A DNA stretch of 64,000 nucleotides from Arachis hypogaea (GCF_003086295.3 NC_092051.1:76447772-76511771); one strand, 5' to 3'. Numbered from the stretch's first letter, positions 22,085 through 34,173 are shown. Numbers and translations are program-made. Notes: generated by a model from the sequence alone, not told the origin.

Positions 22085-22920
22085 ATGAGTGAAACAAGGT
22101 CCTCCATTAGAAATTTGGAGGCACAAGTGGGCCAGCTAAGTAAGAAAATCACTGAAACACCTCCTAGTACTCTCCCAAGCAATACAGAAGAGAATCCAAA
22201 GAGAGAGTGCAAGGCCAGTGATATATCAATTATGGCCGAACCCACAAGGGAGGGAGAGGACGTGAATTCTAGTGAGGAAGACCTCCTGGGACGTCCAGTG
22301 ATCAATAAGGAGTTTCCCTCTGAGGAACCAAAGGAATCTGAGGCTTATCTAGAGACCATAGAGATTCCATTAAACCTCCTTATGCCCTTCATGAGCTATG
22401 ATGAGTATTCTCCTTCTGAAGAGAATAAGGATGTTACTGAAGAGCAAGTTGCCAAGTACCTTGGTGCAATCATGAAGCTGAATGCCAAATTATTTGGCAA
22501 TGAGACTTGGGAAGATGAACCTCCCTTGCTCATCAATGAACTGAGTGATCTGGATCAACTGACATTGCCTCAGAAGAAACAGGATCCTGGAAAGTTCTTA
22601 ATACCTTGTACCATAGGCACCATGACCTTTGAGAAGGCTCTGTGTGACCTTGGGTCAGGGATAAACCTTATGCTACTCTCTGTAATGGAGAAATTGGGAA
22701 TCTTTGAGGTACAGGCTGCCCAATTCTCATTAGAGATGACAGACAAATCCATGAAATAGGCTTATGGACAAGTAGAGGACGTGTTAGTAAAGGTTGAAGG
22801 CCTTTACATCCCTGCTGATTTCGTAATCCTAGACACTGGAAAGGATGAGGATGAATGCATCATCCTTAGAAGACCTTTCCTAGCCACAGCAAGAGCTGTG
22901 ATTGATGTGGACAGATGAGA
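22085..22920 (+). pseudogene. Protease region of element F
   Basis: This continues in the same frame as gag. A charged linker (Glu/Ser-rich, residues corresponding to 22150-22500) leads to PGKFLIPCTIGTMTFEKALC, then DLGSGINLML with the catalytic Asp codon at 22646. The usual Ala after DLG is Ser, and Pro is replaced by Leu. After a TAG at 22757 the frame continues with GLYIPADFVIL and CIILRRPFLATARAVIDV, then TGA at 22917. The RT that should follow is missing: the sequence passes to the spacer at 22921. Confidence 0.85.
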
Positions 22921-23205
22921 GTTGGTCCTTCAACTGAATGAGGACAACTTTGTGTTTAAAACTCAAGGATCTCTTTCTGTAACAATGGAGAGGAAGTATG
23001 AAAAGCTTCTCTCAGTACAGAGTCAACTAAAGCCCCCACAGTCAAACTCTAAGTTTGGTGTAGGGAGGCCTCAGCCAAACTCTAAGTTTGGTGTTGAACT
23101 CCCATATCCAAACTCTAAGTTTGGAGTTGGGAGTCTATAAAATTGACCTGATCACCTGTGTGGCTCCATGAGAGCCCACTGTCAAGCTATTGACATTAAA
23201 GAAGC

Positions 23206-23226
23206 GCTTGTTGGGAGGCAACCCAA
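23206..23226 (+). other. Conserved hairpin of element F
   Basis: TTGGG AGGCAA CCCAA with the same upstream context as 700-717 in element A. It marks the end of the gag/pol block. Confidence 0.65.
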
Positions 23227-23373
23227 TTTTTATTTATCTAATTTTATTTTTATTTTCATTGTTCTTTCATGTTTTATTAGGTTCATGATCATGTGGAGTC
23301 ATAAAATAAATACAAAAATTAAAAACAGAATCAAAAATAGCAGAAGAAAAATCACACCCTGGAGGAAGGACTT

Positions 23374-23592
23374 ACTGGCGTTTAAACTCCAGTAAGGAGC
23401 ATCTGGCTGGCGTTCAACGCCAGAACAGAGCATGGATCTGGCGTTGAACGCCAGAAACAAGCAACATTTTGGCGTTCAAACGCCAGGAATGCACCCTGAG
23501 AAGAGCTGGCGCTGAACGCCAGAAACATGCTGCATCTGGGTGTTGAACGCCCAGAACAAGCATCAACTCAGCGTTTAAACGCCAGAATTGCA
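23374..23592. repeat. Array of GGCGTTGAACGCCAGA palindromic words in element F
   Basis: Seven units at 25-40 bp spacing, including perfect CTGGCGTTCAACGCCAG (about 23406-23422) and variants with an extra base (GGCGTTCAAACGCC) or a changed centre (GGCGCTGAACGCC). Each unit is its own inverted repeat. Confidence 0.9.
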
Positions 23593-24130
23593 TGCAAAGG
23601 CATTTTACATGCCTAATTGGTGCAGGGATGCAAATCCTTGACACCTCAGGATCTGTGGGCCCCACAGGATCATCTCAGCATCTGTGGACCCCACAGGATC
23701 CCCACCTACCTCCACTCATACTCTTCCCTCTTCTCATTCATCCTCTCTTCCCAATAAACACCCTTCCCCAAAACCCTTCACCAATCACCTCAATCTCTCT
23801 TCCCTATTACCACCTACCACCACTCATATCCTTCCACTCTTCCCCATAAACCCCACCTACCTTCAAAATTCAAAATCACTTTCCCACACAAATCCACCCA
23901 AAATGGCCGAACCTACCCCCTCTCCCCTCACTATATAAACCCCTCCATCCCTCCTTCACTTCCACACAATACAACCCTCTCTTCTATACCTTGGCCGAAT
24001 ACACCCCCCTCACTCTCCTCCATATTTTCTCTTCTTCTACTTCTTTTCTTTCTTCTCTTGCTCGAGGGTGAGCAATTTTCTAAGTTTGGTGTGGTAAAAG
24101 CATAAGCTTTTTGTTTTTCCATTACCATTG

Positions 24131-24154
24131 ATGGCACCTAAGACCATAGAAACC
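24131..24154 (+). pseudogene. Env-like ORF of element F, first seven to eight codons
   Basis: An ATG at 24131 opens a frame that is cut after eight codons by insertion of element H; the frame resumes at 36897 after the AAACC duplication is discounted. The C/T-rich leader just upstream would be its 5' region. Confidence 0.6.
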
Positions 24155-25626
24155 TGATGGGAAGCAGAAGCTGGTGAATTAAAAATTTATTAACATGGTT
24201 ACGTTGCAAGTATAGTTCTTAACTCACCGAAAATCTGCCTATCAATTTAGAAATATGTCATAGAGAGTTTAACTTAAAATTACTGGGAGTTTTAAGTCCC
24301 AGGTCGTCTCCCAACGAGTTGCAGAAAAGTGTGCTGTTTTATTAATCAAATGTTACAAGAAGTTGAGCTAAATAAATTGGAAATTAAATTGAGGAATTTT
24401 AAATAATATAAATAAAAGCCTTGACTGGGAATTGATTGGTTAGAATCTCTATCATTGATGGTGTGATTGTAAGATTAATTCATAATTAATGGTTGTTCTG
24501 TTTGGTTATCCTTTACTAGGTAAGGGAAAGTCAAACAAGTGAGAATGCTAGATCTGTTCACAAGTTGCAACCCACTTAGTTCAAAGGGATTGGCGTCGGT
24601 GACAGGATAGCAGTCCAACTTTTAACCCAATTACAAATTTTCTTTCAATCCTTCCAACTCAAGAGTTCCTTTCAATCAACTCCCCATCAAGTAAGGGAAC
24701 TACTCATGCATTGTAAATAAAGAATCCATAGCACATGAAAGGGAATTAAAAGAAGACATGATTATTGGAATTGAAATTGAATTAAAAAGAAATAATCCTT
24801 GCATTAAATAATCATAAAAGTATCTGAATGACAAAATTGAACATAACAAAGAACATGGAAGATTAGAACTAAGTTAAGAGAACAAACTAGAATGATGAAG
24901 TCTTGATGAGGAAATAACTCTTCTCAATGTTCCAATGCTAAGACCAATTGAAAATTAAAATTCTAAAAACTAGAGAGAAAAACCTAAGAGAGTGAAAAAC
25001 TAGATCTAAAACTACTGAATGAAAAATGTGTGTTGTTTCTGCATATTCTCTGACTTTAGTCTGCTGTTCCGGGCCAAAAACTGGGCCGAAATAAGGTCCA
25101 AAATCGCCCCCAACGAATTCTGCAGATTATGCAGATCGCACATGTCACGCGATCGCGTCATCCATGCGGACGCGTCGCTTGCGCTTTTTTCTCTCCATGC
25201 GTTCGCCTCGTCCACGCTACCGCGTCGCTTGCGCTTTCCAACCCGCGCGGCCGCAAAAGCCATGCAGCCGCGTCACTACGAATTGCGCTCCTTCGTGTGG
25301 TCGCGTGAGCCATGCGACCGCGTCACTTCTCATTGGTTATCTCTTCAAATTCTTGTGTTCCTTCCATTTTTGCTAGCTTTCTTTCCAATCTCCAACTCAT
25401 TCATGCCCTATAAAGTCTGAAACACTTAACACACAGATCACGGCATCGAATGGAATAAAGAAGAATTAAAAATAAATAATTAAAGTCTCTAGGAAGCAAT
25501 TTTCAAACATGTACTGAATTTAGGAAGGAAATCTAAATGCATGCTAAATTGATGAATAAGTGGGTAAGGGTCATGACAAAACCACACAATTAAACACAAT
25601 ATAAACTATAAAATAGTGGTTTATCA
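24155..25626 (-). repeat. 3' LTR of element H
   Basis: Plus-strand boundaries are TGATGGGAAGCAG and GTTTATCA. On the minus strand it begins TGATAAACC after the PPT. It contains ACGCG/CGCGT palindromic words at 25139-25325. The open frame at 25019-25420 is LTR sequence and is repeated in the other LTR. Confidence 0.93.
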
Positions 25627-25640
25627 ACCTCCCCACACTT
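25627..25640 (-). other. Polypurine tract of element H
   Basis: The minus strand reads AAGTGTGGGGAGGT directly before TGATAAACC, an ordinary PPT for plus-strand priming. Element J has the weaker AGTGTCGGAAGGT at the same place. Confidence 0.8.
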
Positions 25641-27060
25641 AAACATTAGCATGTCCTCATGCTAAATTGAAGGAGACAAGGAAATAAGTATGAACATGCA
25701 AAAACTCATGAAATGCAATGCAATCCTACATATATAAATAAATGCAACTATATGATTATTGTCCACTTGATCAAAAGTAAATAAGCCCTTCAAAACAATT
25801 ACAAATCAAATTCCACTAATTCTATCATTATATAATAAAACTGATAAAAGTGAAAGAAGATAGCTTATGAAAGCAGGAAAGATGAAAATTTAAGCATTGA
25901 ACCCTCACTGATAATGTATGTACGCTCTAATCTCTAGTGTATAGGGTAATCACTCTATTCTTCTCTAGTCAAGTTTTCCAACTTTTGTTTTTCTCCTAAC
26001 CAATCAACAATAGTTAATATACCAATGCAAACATCATGAGGTCTTTTCAAGGTTGTAATGGGGCCAAGGTGCAGGTAAGGGTATACATATGGCTAAGTGA
26101 GCTTTATAAATTGAATCTTTAATTAACCTAAGCTCTCACCTAATATACATATATTCTATATACTTTTAAATTCATGCCTAGCTACCCATAATTTCCTTTT
26201 TCAACCCATACTCATGTTTCAACTTTGTACTTTGATTCTATCCTATGTGCATTGGTCTTTGAATTTTTAATTTAACATTGGGGTAATTTTGTCCCCTTAT
26301 TTATTTGTTTATCATTTTTTTTTCAATGCACATAGATTTTTCATTCTTATATTTTCACATGAGTAGGTATCCAAATTCCCTTTAAATTTTCATGACACAT
26401 CCCCTTAACAACTTTTGTTTCCACAATTTCCCATACTTAACTAGCACACACAATTCTATCTTAAGCTAACCAAAGATTCAATTTGGGATATGCAATTTGT
26501 TTTTCATCTTAAGGTTAGTAATGTGGTAAAATATAGAACAGATGGGGTTTTAAAGGCTTAAAGTGGTTAACAAGGGTAATTGAAAAGGGTAGGCTTGATT
26601 TGGATAAGTGAGTTTAAACAAATAATGGCCTCAATCATGTGCAAGCATATAAATATAATAAATATTGGACATATAAGATAAAACAAAATATAGATTACAA
26701 TCATAGAGAAGTAAACACACAAGAATAAAATAATTATGGTTAAATAATGTAACCATACATAAAGGCTCAAATCTTTCACAGGTTGTGTGTTCTCTAGCTC
26801 AAACATCATGTTCCAAATACAACTCAAGCAGATTTATCATAAAAATTTTGAAAGATTAGTGAAATTTTATTCCAAAGATAGATTTTTAAAAGAAACTTAT
26901 TGTCTTTTCAATCAAGTAGAACATGCATGCAACTATTCTAACCTATACAATTTATCCTATTCTATAAAGAGAAGAAAATCTAACTAAAATATCCTGATTA
27001 TTGGTGTACAGAGAAGAGAAATTATCTCCGGAAGTCAGGTACTGACCGACCTCCCCACAC
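25641..27060 (-). other. Non-coding region between env-like ORF and 3' LTR of element H
   Basis: No gene is seen; short hydrophobic frames (e.g. 26567-26827) lack any recognisable feature. The part next to the LTR, including GCATGTCCTCATGCTAA and CTAAGTGAGCTTTATAAATTG, is shared with element J (60022-60571), so it belongs to the element. Confidence 0.6.
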
Positions 27061-28314
27061 TTAAGGCTTTGCACCGTCCTCGGTGCCATCTGTCAGAAAC
27101 AGGGGTGGGCTGGTAGCAGTATCTCCACAGTCGGGACCATCATGGCTCCCGGTGCTGGTAAAAGAAGTGGAGTCCGGAGTGTCTGAATCCTTGAATTTGC
27201 CCATGATCAGCTCCTTGAGGTATGTGAATCGGCGCTTGTTACGGCGCTCTCTCATCTTAGCTTTCTGTTCATGCCGATCCAACTTTTCAAGTAACTATTG
27301 GAGTAATTTCTCAGTGGTAGATGCTTGTGGTGTTAAAGAAGGAATATCTTCAACTGGCTCAGTATGCTGGCTTGTAGTGGCTGCTGAAAGTCTGAGGTAT
27401 TTCCCGTTAGGGACATATTGATCATCCCGTGGAAGCATGGCTTTGGTGTCCCCAGCTTTGTATGAGACTCTGGCTGCTGAGACAAGATCTGAGACCAGGG
27501 CGGGAAAAGGTAGGTTGCCCACGATTTGTACGTGTTCCATAGCATTCCGGATATGTCTTGAGAGATTCAGAGGTTGGTCTGTAAGGATGCACCATAGTAA
27601 AACAACCATGTCTGCAGTGAAAGAGGACTCATGAGTGCTCAGAAAGACGTAATGGGACATGATCTGTGCCCATACGCGAGCCTCCAAGGTAAGTGCGGAA
27701 GCCAAGATTTCCTTAGGACGGGTACGATGGTATCCGTAGATCCAACGGCTACCAGGTAATGCAATGACTCCGAGAATGGAGTCCCAATCAAATTGGTATC
27801 TCTGGCGCTGAAGGGTGGCTTCTTGAAAAGTGTCCATTTCTGCTGGAAAAGGGGTAAGATTCAGAGCTTGTTGGATGGCCTCTTCTGTAATGGGCACTGG
27901 CTTCTGCCAGACATAAACAGACCGCAGGGTCGGTATGTAGAAGTTGGAGTAGAACTCAACTACCCAAGAGAGATTGACCTGCCTCGGCTCTCTCCGTAAG
28001 AAATCCCATTGTCTTCGTTCAATTTGCAGTTCAACAAAGGAGGCAATATTGGATGGGAGGATAAGAAGGTATTCATTGTTATAGTTCCTTTCTGCTAAGA
28101 TAGGGAACATCTGCTTACAGTAGCGATTGGAAAATCGCGCAGTGTCCTTTGCTGGAAAGGCTTTCTCCTTGTCGTCAACCTTTATTATCCTCTTGACTCG
28201 TTTTGTTGAGGGCTTGACTGTGGTTGAAGAAGGCTCTGCCACTAATGCTCTTTTAATTCCTCTTCTTGCTGGTGGTTTGGAAGTAGCTTTCTCTTTTCCT
28301 TTCTTGGTGGCCAT
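27061..28314 (-). pseudogene. Post-pol 'env-like' ORF of element H
   Basis: The frame starts at ATG 28314 with a Lys-rich basic N-terminus (KKGKEK, KPPARRGIKRA, KRVKR), consistent with nuclear or nucleic-acid contact. A globular domain follows, with ERNYNNEYLLILPSN, WDFLRREP, VVEFYSNFYIP, VYVWQKPVPITEEAIQQALN and GSRWIYGYHR. This resembles the 'putative plant transposon protein' domain common next to Athila/Tat elements (family recalled, not searched). One in-frame TAG (27295-27297) precedes a basic stretch KMRERRNKRRF; the frame ends at 27061. I see no transmembrane segment downstream of the start. The minus strand has a CT-rich tract ending CTTTCAG|G just before the ATG, a likely splice acceptor. 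Function unknown. Confidence 0.75.
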
Positions 28315-29756
28315 CCTGAAAGAAGGGAAGAGAAAGAAAATTAAATTTAAAGAGAGATACAGCAAGGAAGGAAACGAAAAAGATGGTGAATGATGCACAG
28401 TAAAATATAGATGACATTAACACATGCTCTTGAGTACATATGAAAAGCCATTAATGGGAAATAGCTAGTGCATAAAAAGATAAGTGAATGCAAGGTGTTT
28501 ATTGGCATGCTGGCAAAGGGCATGAGTAGCGTAGACCAAGCATTACTTTGTAACAAACCATCACGTTTGTGTTGACAATTGAATTCAATCAATAAAATAA
28601 TAAGGGAAAGTTGTGAAAAGCAAGCATTGAATAGTATAGTAACATAGGGAAGTGCATAATGCTATATGGGCTTTTTCACAAGCACATGGCATGCATGTTA
28701 AACAAGATATAAAAAGTATGAAATTGAACATGCAAGCAATCCCTTAAAAGTAATAATAATTTTCAATTAAATTGTAATAAGTCACAAGCATATAATGAGG
28801 GATAATGACTCAAAAAAAATTTTCTAACACCATGTAAAAAGGGAAAAGAAGAATAAAGAAAAGAGGAATAATTAAAAGAAGAAGAAAAGAAGAAGAAAAT
28901 ACATGTAGAACAATAAAAAAATGATAGAAAAAGAAAGAAGAAAGAAGAAGGTAAAACCTTGTTAATGGAGGAGAGAGAGAGAGGGAGTGAAAGGTGAGAT
29001 AGAAGGGGGAAGGGAGAAGGAAGAGAGAAGGAGGGAAAAGAAAAATTAGGATTTGGAGGAAAGAAAGATAAGATAATTTGGCAACTGAGGTTGAGCTGTG
29101 CGGCGCATGCGACAGGGCCGCGGAAGGCACGCGTTCGCGTGGGTGTGCATCAGGTAAGATGACGCGATCGCGTCAGTCACGCGGTCGCGTGACCCGTGTT
29201 GCGCTGCTGGCGCGAGTGCAGCCTCGCTCCAGCACAACTCTCTGTTTGATTCATTTTAATTGCCAAAATTAGGTGACGCGATCGCGTGGGTCATGCGATC
29301 GCGTGAGTGTGCGTCAGAAAATAATTTGACGCGGCCGCGTCGGCGACGCGGTCGCGTGACAAGGATTGTGCTTCCAGCACCAATCCCGCACCACTCTCGC
29401 ACAATATAGCATTGTGCACCCTTTTACGTCGAAAATGCAGGGCACGCGGTCGTGTGGGAGGCTATAATTCCCATGCGACACGAACGCGTCAGGGACGCAG
29501 TCGCGTGGGTCAATTTGTGCCATTGGCACGACTCCAGCGCTTCTCCTGCGTAACTTTCTCTTCATTTTTATTTTTCTTTACTCCCCCTGCCACGCGGACG
29601 CGTCGCTGGTGCGATCGCGTCGCGCGGCGAAAAAAAAAATTTTTTTTTTAAGGAAAGATAAAGACATGTAATTGGAAGAGCACGGAAGCACTAATAAAGA
29701 GAAGAGTTATCAAAGAAGAAAAACTAAAAGTGAAGAAAAGAACGATCATACCGCGA
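28315..29756 (-). other. Spacer of element H between pol and env-like ORF
   Basis: Contains a purine-rich (plus) / pyrimidine-rich (minus) stretch at 28810-29050 and the palindrome array at 29100-29635. No gene is visible; the many short frames here are GC-rich repeat or low-complexity. Confidence 0.6.
29100..29635. repeat. Array of ACGCGATCGCGT / ACGCGGTCGCGT palindromic words in element H
   Basis: About a dozen units such as GACGCGATCGCGT, CACGCGGTCGCGTG, GACGCGGCCGCGTCGG and ACGCGTCGCTGGTGCGATCGCG occur in pairs about 15-20 bp apart, repeated every 60-100 bp. Strikingly CpG-rich in an AT-rich neighbourhood. The same words occur in both LTRs of this element (25139-25325 and 36414-36598). 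Confidence 0.9.
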
Positions 29757-29770
29757 TGGGTTGTCTCCCA
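29757..29770 (-). other. Conserved hairpin of element H
   Basis: The minus strand reads TGGGAGACAACCCA after a GTGCTTGG context, the same hairpin type as at 700-717 and 23206-23226. It lies about 45 bp after the pol stop (29816). Confidence 0.6.
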
Positions 29771-29815
29771 CCAAGCACTTTGCTTTTACGTCCGTAAGTT
29801 GGACGCTCCAATGGC

Positions 29816-32800
29816 TCAATCTGCTGCGATGTGGGGATCTTCCAAGCGGAAGATCTCAAGCTCCTTATTTTTCTGCACCTTCTCACCATGGTATAGCTTC
29901 AGGCGTTGTCCATTAACCTTAATAAGTTCAGAGCTTGAAGGATGGCTTAGGTGATAAACTCTGTACGGTTCAGCCTTCTCTATTCTGTATGGACCTTCCC
30001 ATTTTGATCTCAACTTACTGGGCATGAGCCTCAGTCGAGATTTGTAAAGGAGAACAAAATCTCCAGGTTGGAACTCTCTCTTCTTGATGTTTTGATCATG
30101 CACAGCTTTCATCTTTTCCTTGTATATTCTGGAGTTCTCATAAGCTTCCAAGCGAAGGTTCTCCAGTTCCTACAGTTGCAACTTTCTTTCAGCTCCAGCA
30201 TTCTCAATTCCCATGTTGCACTCCTTAACTGCCCAGAAGGCTCTGTGTTCGATTTCAACTGGGAGATGGCAAGCTTTTCCATAAACCAACGGAAGGGACT
30301 CATCCCAATGGGTGTCTTGTATGCTGTTCTATATGCCCACAGTGCATCTTGTAGTCTAGTGCTCCAGTCTTTTCTATGAGGCTTTACTATCTTCTGCAAG
30401 ATACGCTTAATTTCTCTGTTTGACACCTCGGCTTGCCCATTAGTTTGGGGATGGTAAGCTGTTGCAACTTTATGGATTATCCCATGCTTCTTCATCAATC
30501 CTGTTAGTCTCCTATTACAAAAATGGGTGCCTTGATCGCTCACGATCGCTCGTGGTGATCCAAAGCGGCATATAATATGGTTTCTCACAAAGGAAACAAC
30601 AGTGTTAGCATCATCAGTGCGGGTAGGAATTGCTTCCACCCATTTGGAAACATAATCCACAACTAACAATATATAAAAATATCCACTAGAATTTGGAAAT
30701 GGACCCATGAAGTCAATGCCCCAAACATAAAAAATTTCACAGAAAAGCATATATTGTTGAGGCATCTCATCCCTCTTGGATATGTTACCAAATTTTTGGC
30801 ATGGGTGACAAGATTTACAAAACTCAGCGGCATCTCTAAAAAGAGTAGGCCACCAGAATCCGCAGTCTAAGATCTTTCTAGCTGTTCTTTGAGGGCCAAA
30901 GTGTCCTCCAATCTCAGATGAGTGACAGGCCTCTAAAATGGACTGGAATTTTGATTGAGGTACACAACGTCTAATTATCTGGTCAGCGCCACATCTCCAT
31001 AAATATGGGTCATCCCATATATAATATTTAGACTCACTTTTCAGCTTGTCTCTTTGATGTTTAGAAAAATGTGGAGGAAATATGCGGCTAACTAAATAAT
31101 TAGCAACAGGTGCATACCAAGGGACTACCTCAGATACTGCTTGCAGGTTGTCAAAAGGAAAATTACCATCTATAGGAGTAGAATCATCCTTAATATGTTC
31201 AAGGCGACTCAAGTGGTCTGCTACTAAATTTTGATTACCACTCCTATCCTTTATTTCTAAATCAAATTCTTGTAACAGTAGTATCCAACGTATAAGTCTT
31301 GGTTTGGATTCCTTTTTAGCTAGTAGATACTTTAGAGCTGCATGGTCCGAATACACTACTACTCTAGTACCAAGTAAATAAGCCCGGAATTTATCCAGAG
31401 CAAAAACAATAGCAAGTAGCTCTTTCTCGGTAGTAGTATAATTGGACTGGGCAGTGTCTAAAGTTTTAGATGCATAGGCAATAACAAAAGGATCCTTACC
31501 TTCACGCTGAGCCAGCGCTGCTCCTACTGCATGGTTGGAAGCATCGCACATGATTTCAAATGGTTGGCTCCAGTCGGGTCCTCTCACAATTGGGGCTTGA
31601 GTTAGAGCAGTCTTCATCTTATCAAATGCTTGTTTGCAATCTTCACTGAACTCGAACTCAATGTCTTTCTTCAGTAATCTGGATAAGGGTAATGCCACCT
31701 TACTAAAGTCTTTAATAAATCTCCTGTAGAAACCTGCATGGCCAAGGAACGAACGGACTTCCCTCACAGAAGAGGGGTAAGGTAAACTAGAAATAACATT
31801 CACCTTTGCTGGGTCTACAGAAATGCCATTATTAGATACCACATGTCCTAATACAATCCCTTGCTTTACCATAAAGTGGCATTTTTCGAAATTTAATACA
31901 AGGTTTGTATTAACACATCTATCTAATACTCTAGATAATCCATCTAAGCAGAGGTTAAAAGAATCACCATAAATGCTAAAATCGTCCATAAAAACCTCCA
32001 TACAGTCCTCAATAAGATCAGAGAAAAGACTCATCATGCACCTTTGGAAGGTGGCTGGTGCATTGCACAAGCCAAAGGGCATTCTCTTATAGGCATAAGT
32101 CCCAAAAGGACATGTAAAAGTAGTCTTTTCCTGATCCTCAGGAGCTATATGAATCTGGAAATAACCTATGTAACCATCTAAAAAGCAACAATGTGATTTA
32201 CCTGACAGGCGATCCAGCATTTGATCAATGAATGGAAGTGGGTAGTGATCCTTACGGGTAGCTTGGTTGAGACGCCTGTAATCAATGCAAACTCTCCAAG
32301 CATTCTGAACTCTAGTTATCAGCTCTCCATGCTCATTCTTCACTGTAGTGACTCCAGACTTCTTGGGCACCACTTGTACTGGGCTTACCCATTCACTGTC
32401 TGAAATGGGATATATGATACCTGCTTCCAATAGTCTGGTCACTTCCTTTTTGACAACTTCCAAGATGGTGGGATTCAATCTTCTTTGTGGTTGACGGACA
32501 GGTCTTGCTCCCTCTTCTAAAAATATTCTGTGTTCGCATACTTGAGGGTCAATTCCCACTATGTCTGCCAAACTCCACCTAATTGCCTTCTTATGCTTCC
32601 TCAGTACATCAAGTAACTGCTCTTCTTGTTGAGAAGTCAGTTCCCTTGCAATAATAACCGGAAGCTTCTGCTCATCCTCGAGATAAGCATATTTGAGATG
32701 TGGAGAGAGAGGTTTCAATTCTAACTTTTGATCATGGGCAGGCTCTGGATTATCTGGGACTTGTGAAAATGGCGAAGTGTCCTCATTGTCAGTTAAGAGG

Positions 32801-33234
32801 GTCCCCACACTTGGACCTTGTCCAGTGTGCCTCTCTTCAAACTCTTCTTTTTGAACTCCAGCCACACTTTCGTCTATGACATCACATTGGAAGATAGAAC
32901 GATCTTCTGGGGGGTTGTCAATGACTCCATTCAGATTGAAGATCACTATGCGGCCATCAATTTCAAAGGAGTATGTTCCTGAAAAAGCATCCAATTTGAA
33001 TTTTGATGTCTTCAGGAATGGTCTTCCAAGTAGGATTGATGATGGCTTATCTGAATCATTATGGGGCATCTCCAAGATATAAAAATCAGTGGAAAATGTG
33101 AGCCCTTTAATGTTCACCAAAACATCTTCAGCAACTCCAGCCACTGTAATAATGCTTTTATCTGCTAACACAAAACGAGCTGCCGACCTTTTTAAGGGAG
33201 GGAGCCTCAAAACATCATATATAGACAAAGGCAT
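29816..33234 (-). pseudogene. Pol of element H: protease C-terminus, RT, RNase H, integrase
   Basis: The frame 33234-30109 (1041 codons) begins in the protease ([31 protein letters not shown] at about 66-75). RT spans about 250-430: [37 protein letters not shown] and catalytic FMDD at 415-418. RNase H follows, with [39 protein letters not shown] and VADHLSRLE. Integrase has an HHCC finger ([25 protein letters not shown]) and the DDE core ([31 protein letters not shown]). Near 30280 a one-base shift moves the last part into the frame 30151-29816 (FQPGDFVLLYKSRLRL, KVNGQRLKLYHGE), which is the integrase C-terminal domain. The element could not make full Pol. Confidence 0.93.
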
Positions 33235-33249
33235 TATACTGACACATGC

Positions 33250-34050
33250 TCATAAATCACACATGCAATCATAAATTACTACACCACCAATAGTACAACT
33301 AACTATGCAAGGACCTGGATCACTACATTTTTCAGGTAATCCTCCCATTAAAGCAGATATAGAACTACCTAAAGGAATAGTTTCTAATTCATTAATTTTG
33401 TCTTTATGGATACATAAGTCTTTTAGAAACTTTGCATATTTAGGTACCTGCTGAATAACATCAAAAAGGGGAACAGTTATCTCAACCTTTTTGAATATTT
33501 CTACCATTTTAGGGTCAGGTTCCAGCTGCTTCCTGGGCTTCCTTGCAAGTTGTGGAAATGGAATGGGAGTAGTGTTTTCTGTGGTGCCTGTGCCTTTTTG
33601 TGCTTCTTCCTGTGGTTGAGCTATCTCTTCTTCAGCTATGTCCTGTATGTCCTCTTCCTCTTCAACATCTTCGATTTCTACCACCTCTTCACCTGAGACG
33701 TATTCTGGTGAGCTTGGTTCCTCCTGATTCCTCTCCTGCAGTGTGGTTCCGGACCTCAGGGTGATGGCATTAATGCCTCCCTTTGGATTGGGTAATGGTT
33801 GAGAGGGGATTCCAGTGGTGCTTGAAGGTTGGTTACTGGAATTTTGTGCTGAACTAAGTTGTGTCATAAAAGCTTACAGAGTAGAGGTGAAACCATTCAG
33901 ACTGGCATTAATACTGTTCACGATGGTATTTTCCATGGCCAGTTGTCTTTTCTCAAAAGCTTGTAATAAATCTTCATTAGAAGATACAGAAGAATGAGTA
34001 AATTGAGAGGTTTGCTGCTGATTGTTCGGTGGTCCTTGGTTTTGCCTCAG
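33250..34050 (-). pseudogene. Gag-pol linker and protease N-terminus of element H
   Basis: The frame 33867-33250 contains GGINAITLRSGTTL (a block found after the zinc knuckle in Athila polyproteins), a very acidic stretch (about 50-85), PKYAKFLKDLC, and then GPCIVSCTIGGVVIYDCMCD followed by Leu. A TGA codon (33250-33252) falls exactly where the Gly of the retropepsin D-L-G active-site triplet should be. The rest of the protease continues in the same frame at 33247. Between 34173 and 33867 the gag-to-pol path is also broken by frameshifts. Confidence 0.85.
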
Positions 34051-34173
34051 GTGAGGTGCTCGATACGGTTGATTTTGCTGCCTGTTGTTGTTATTATTCC
34101 ACCTCTGATTTCTCTGATTATCTCTGCCTCCTCTATTACTGTTGTCCCTCCAATGCTAGTTTGAATTGTCCTG

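Larger units (their letters stand above)
22921..24130 (+). other. Spacer of element F between protease and env-like ORF
   Basis: The protease frame tails off with three tandem copies of an AACTCTAAGTTTGGTGT unit (about 23044-23135). The hairpin follows (23209-23225), then the GGCGTTGAACGCC array (23374-23592), a C-rich/CT-rich leader (23690-24060), and another CTAAGTTTGGTGTGG (24081-24095). I see no independent gene; the frames at 23592-23938 are low-complexity Pro/Ser/Thr. Confidence 0.6.

Noticed and set aside
25019..25420. GC-rich 133-codon frame, repeated at 36284-36685
   Set aside because: LTR sequence of element H crossing the ACGCG palindrome cluster; the Arg/Ala/Ser composition comes from the repeat, not from a protein.
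27083..27421. Plus-strand frames over the env-like ORF of H (also 27437-28393)
   Set aside because: Antisense shadows of the 27061-28314 minus frame, with no domain features of their own.
29046..29651. Possible CRISPR-like or satellite array in the ACGCG region
   Set aside because: Units are not exact direct repeats with unique spacers, and the organism is a plant; they are degenerate palindromic words inside element H.
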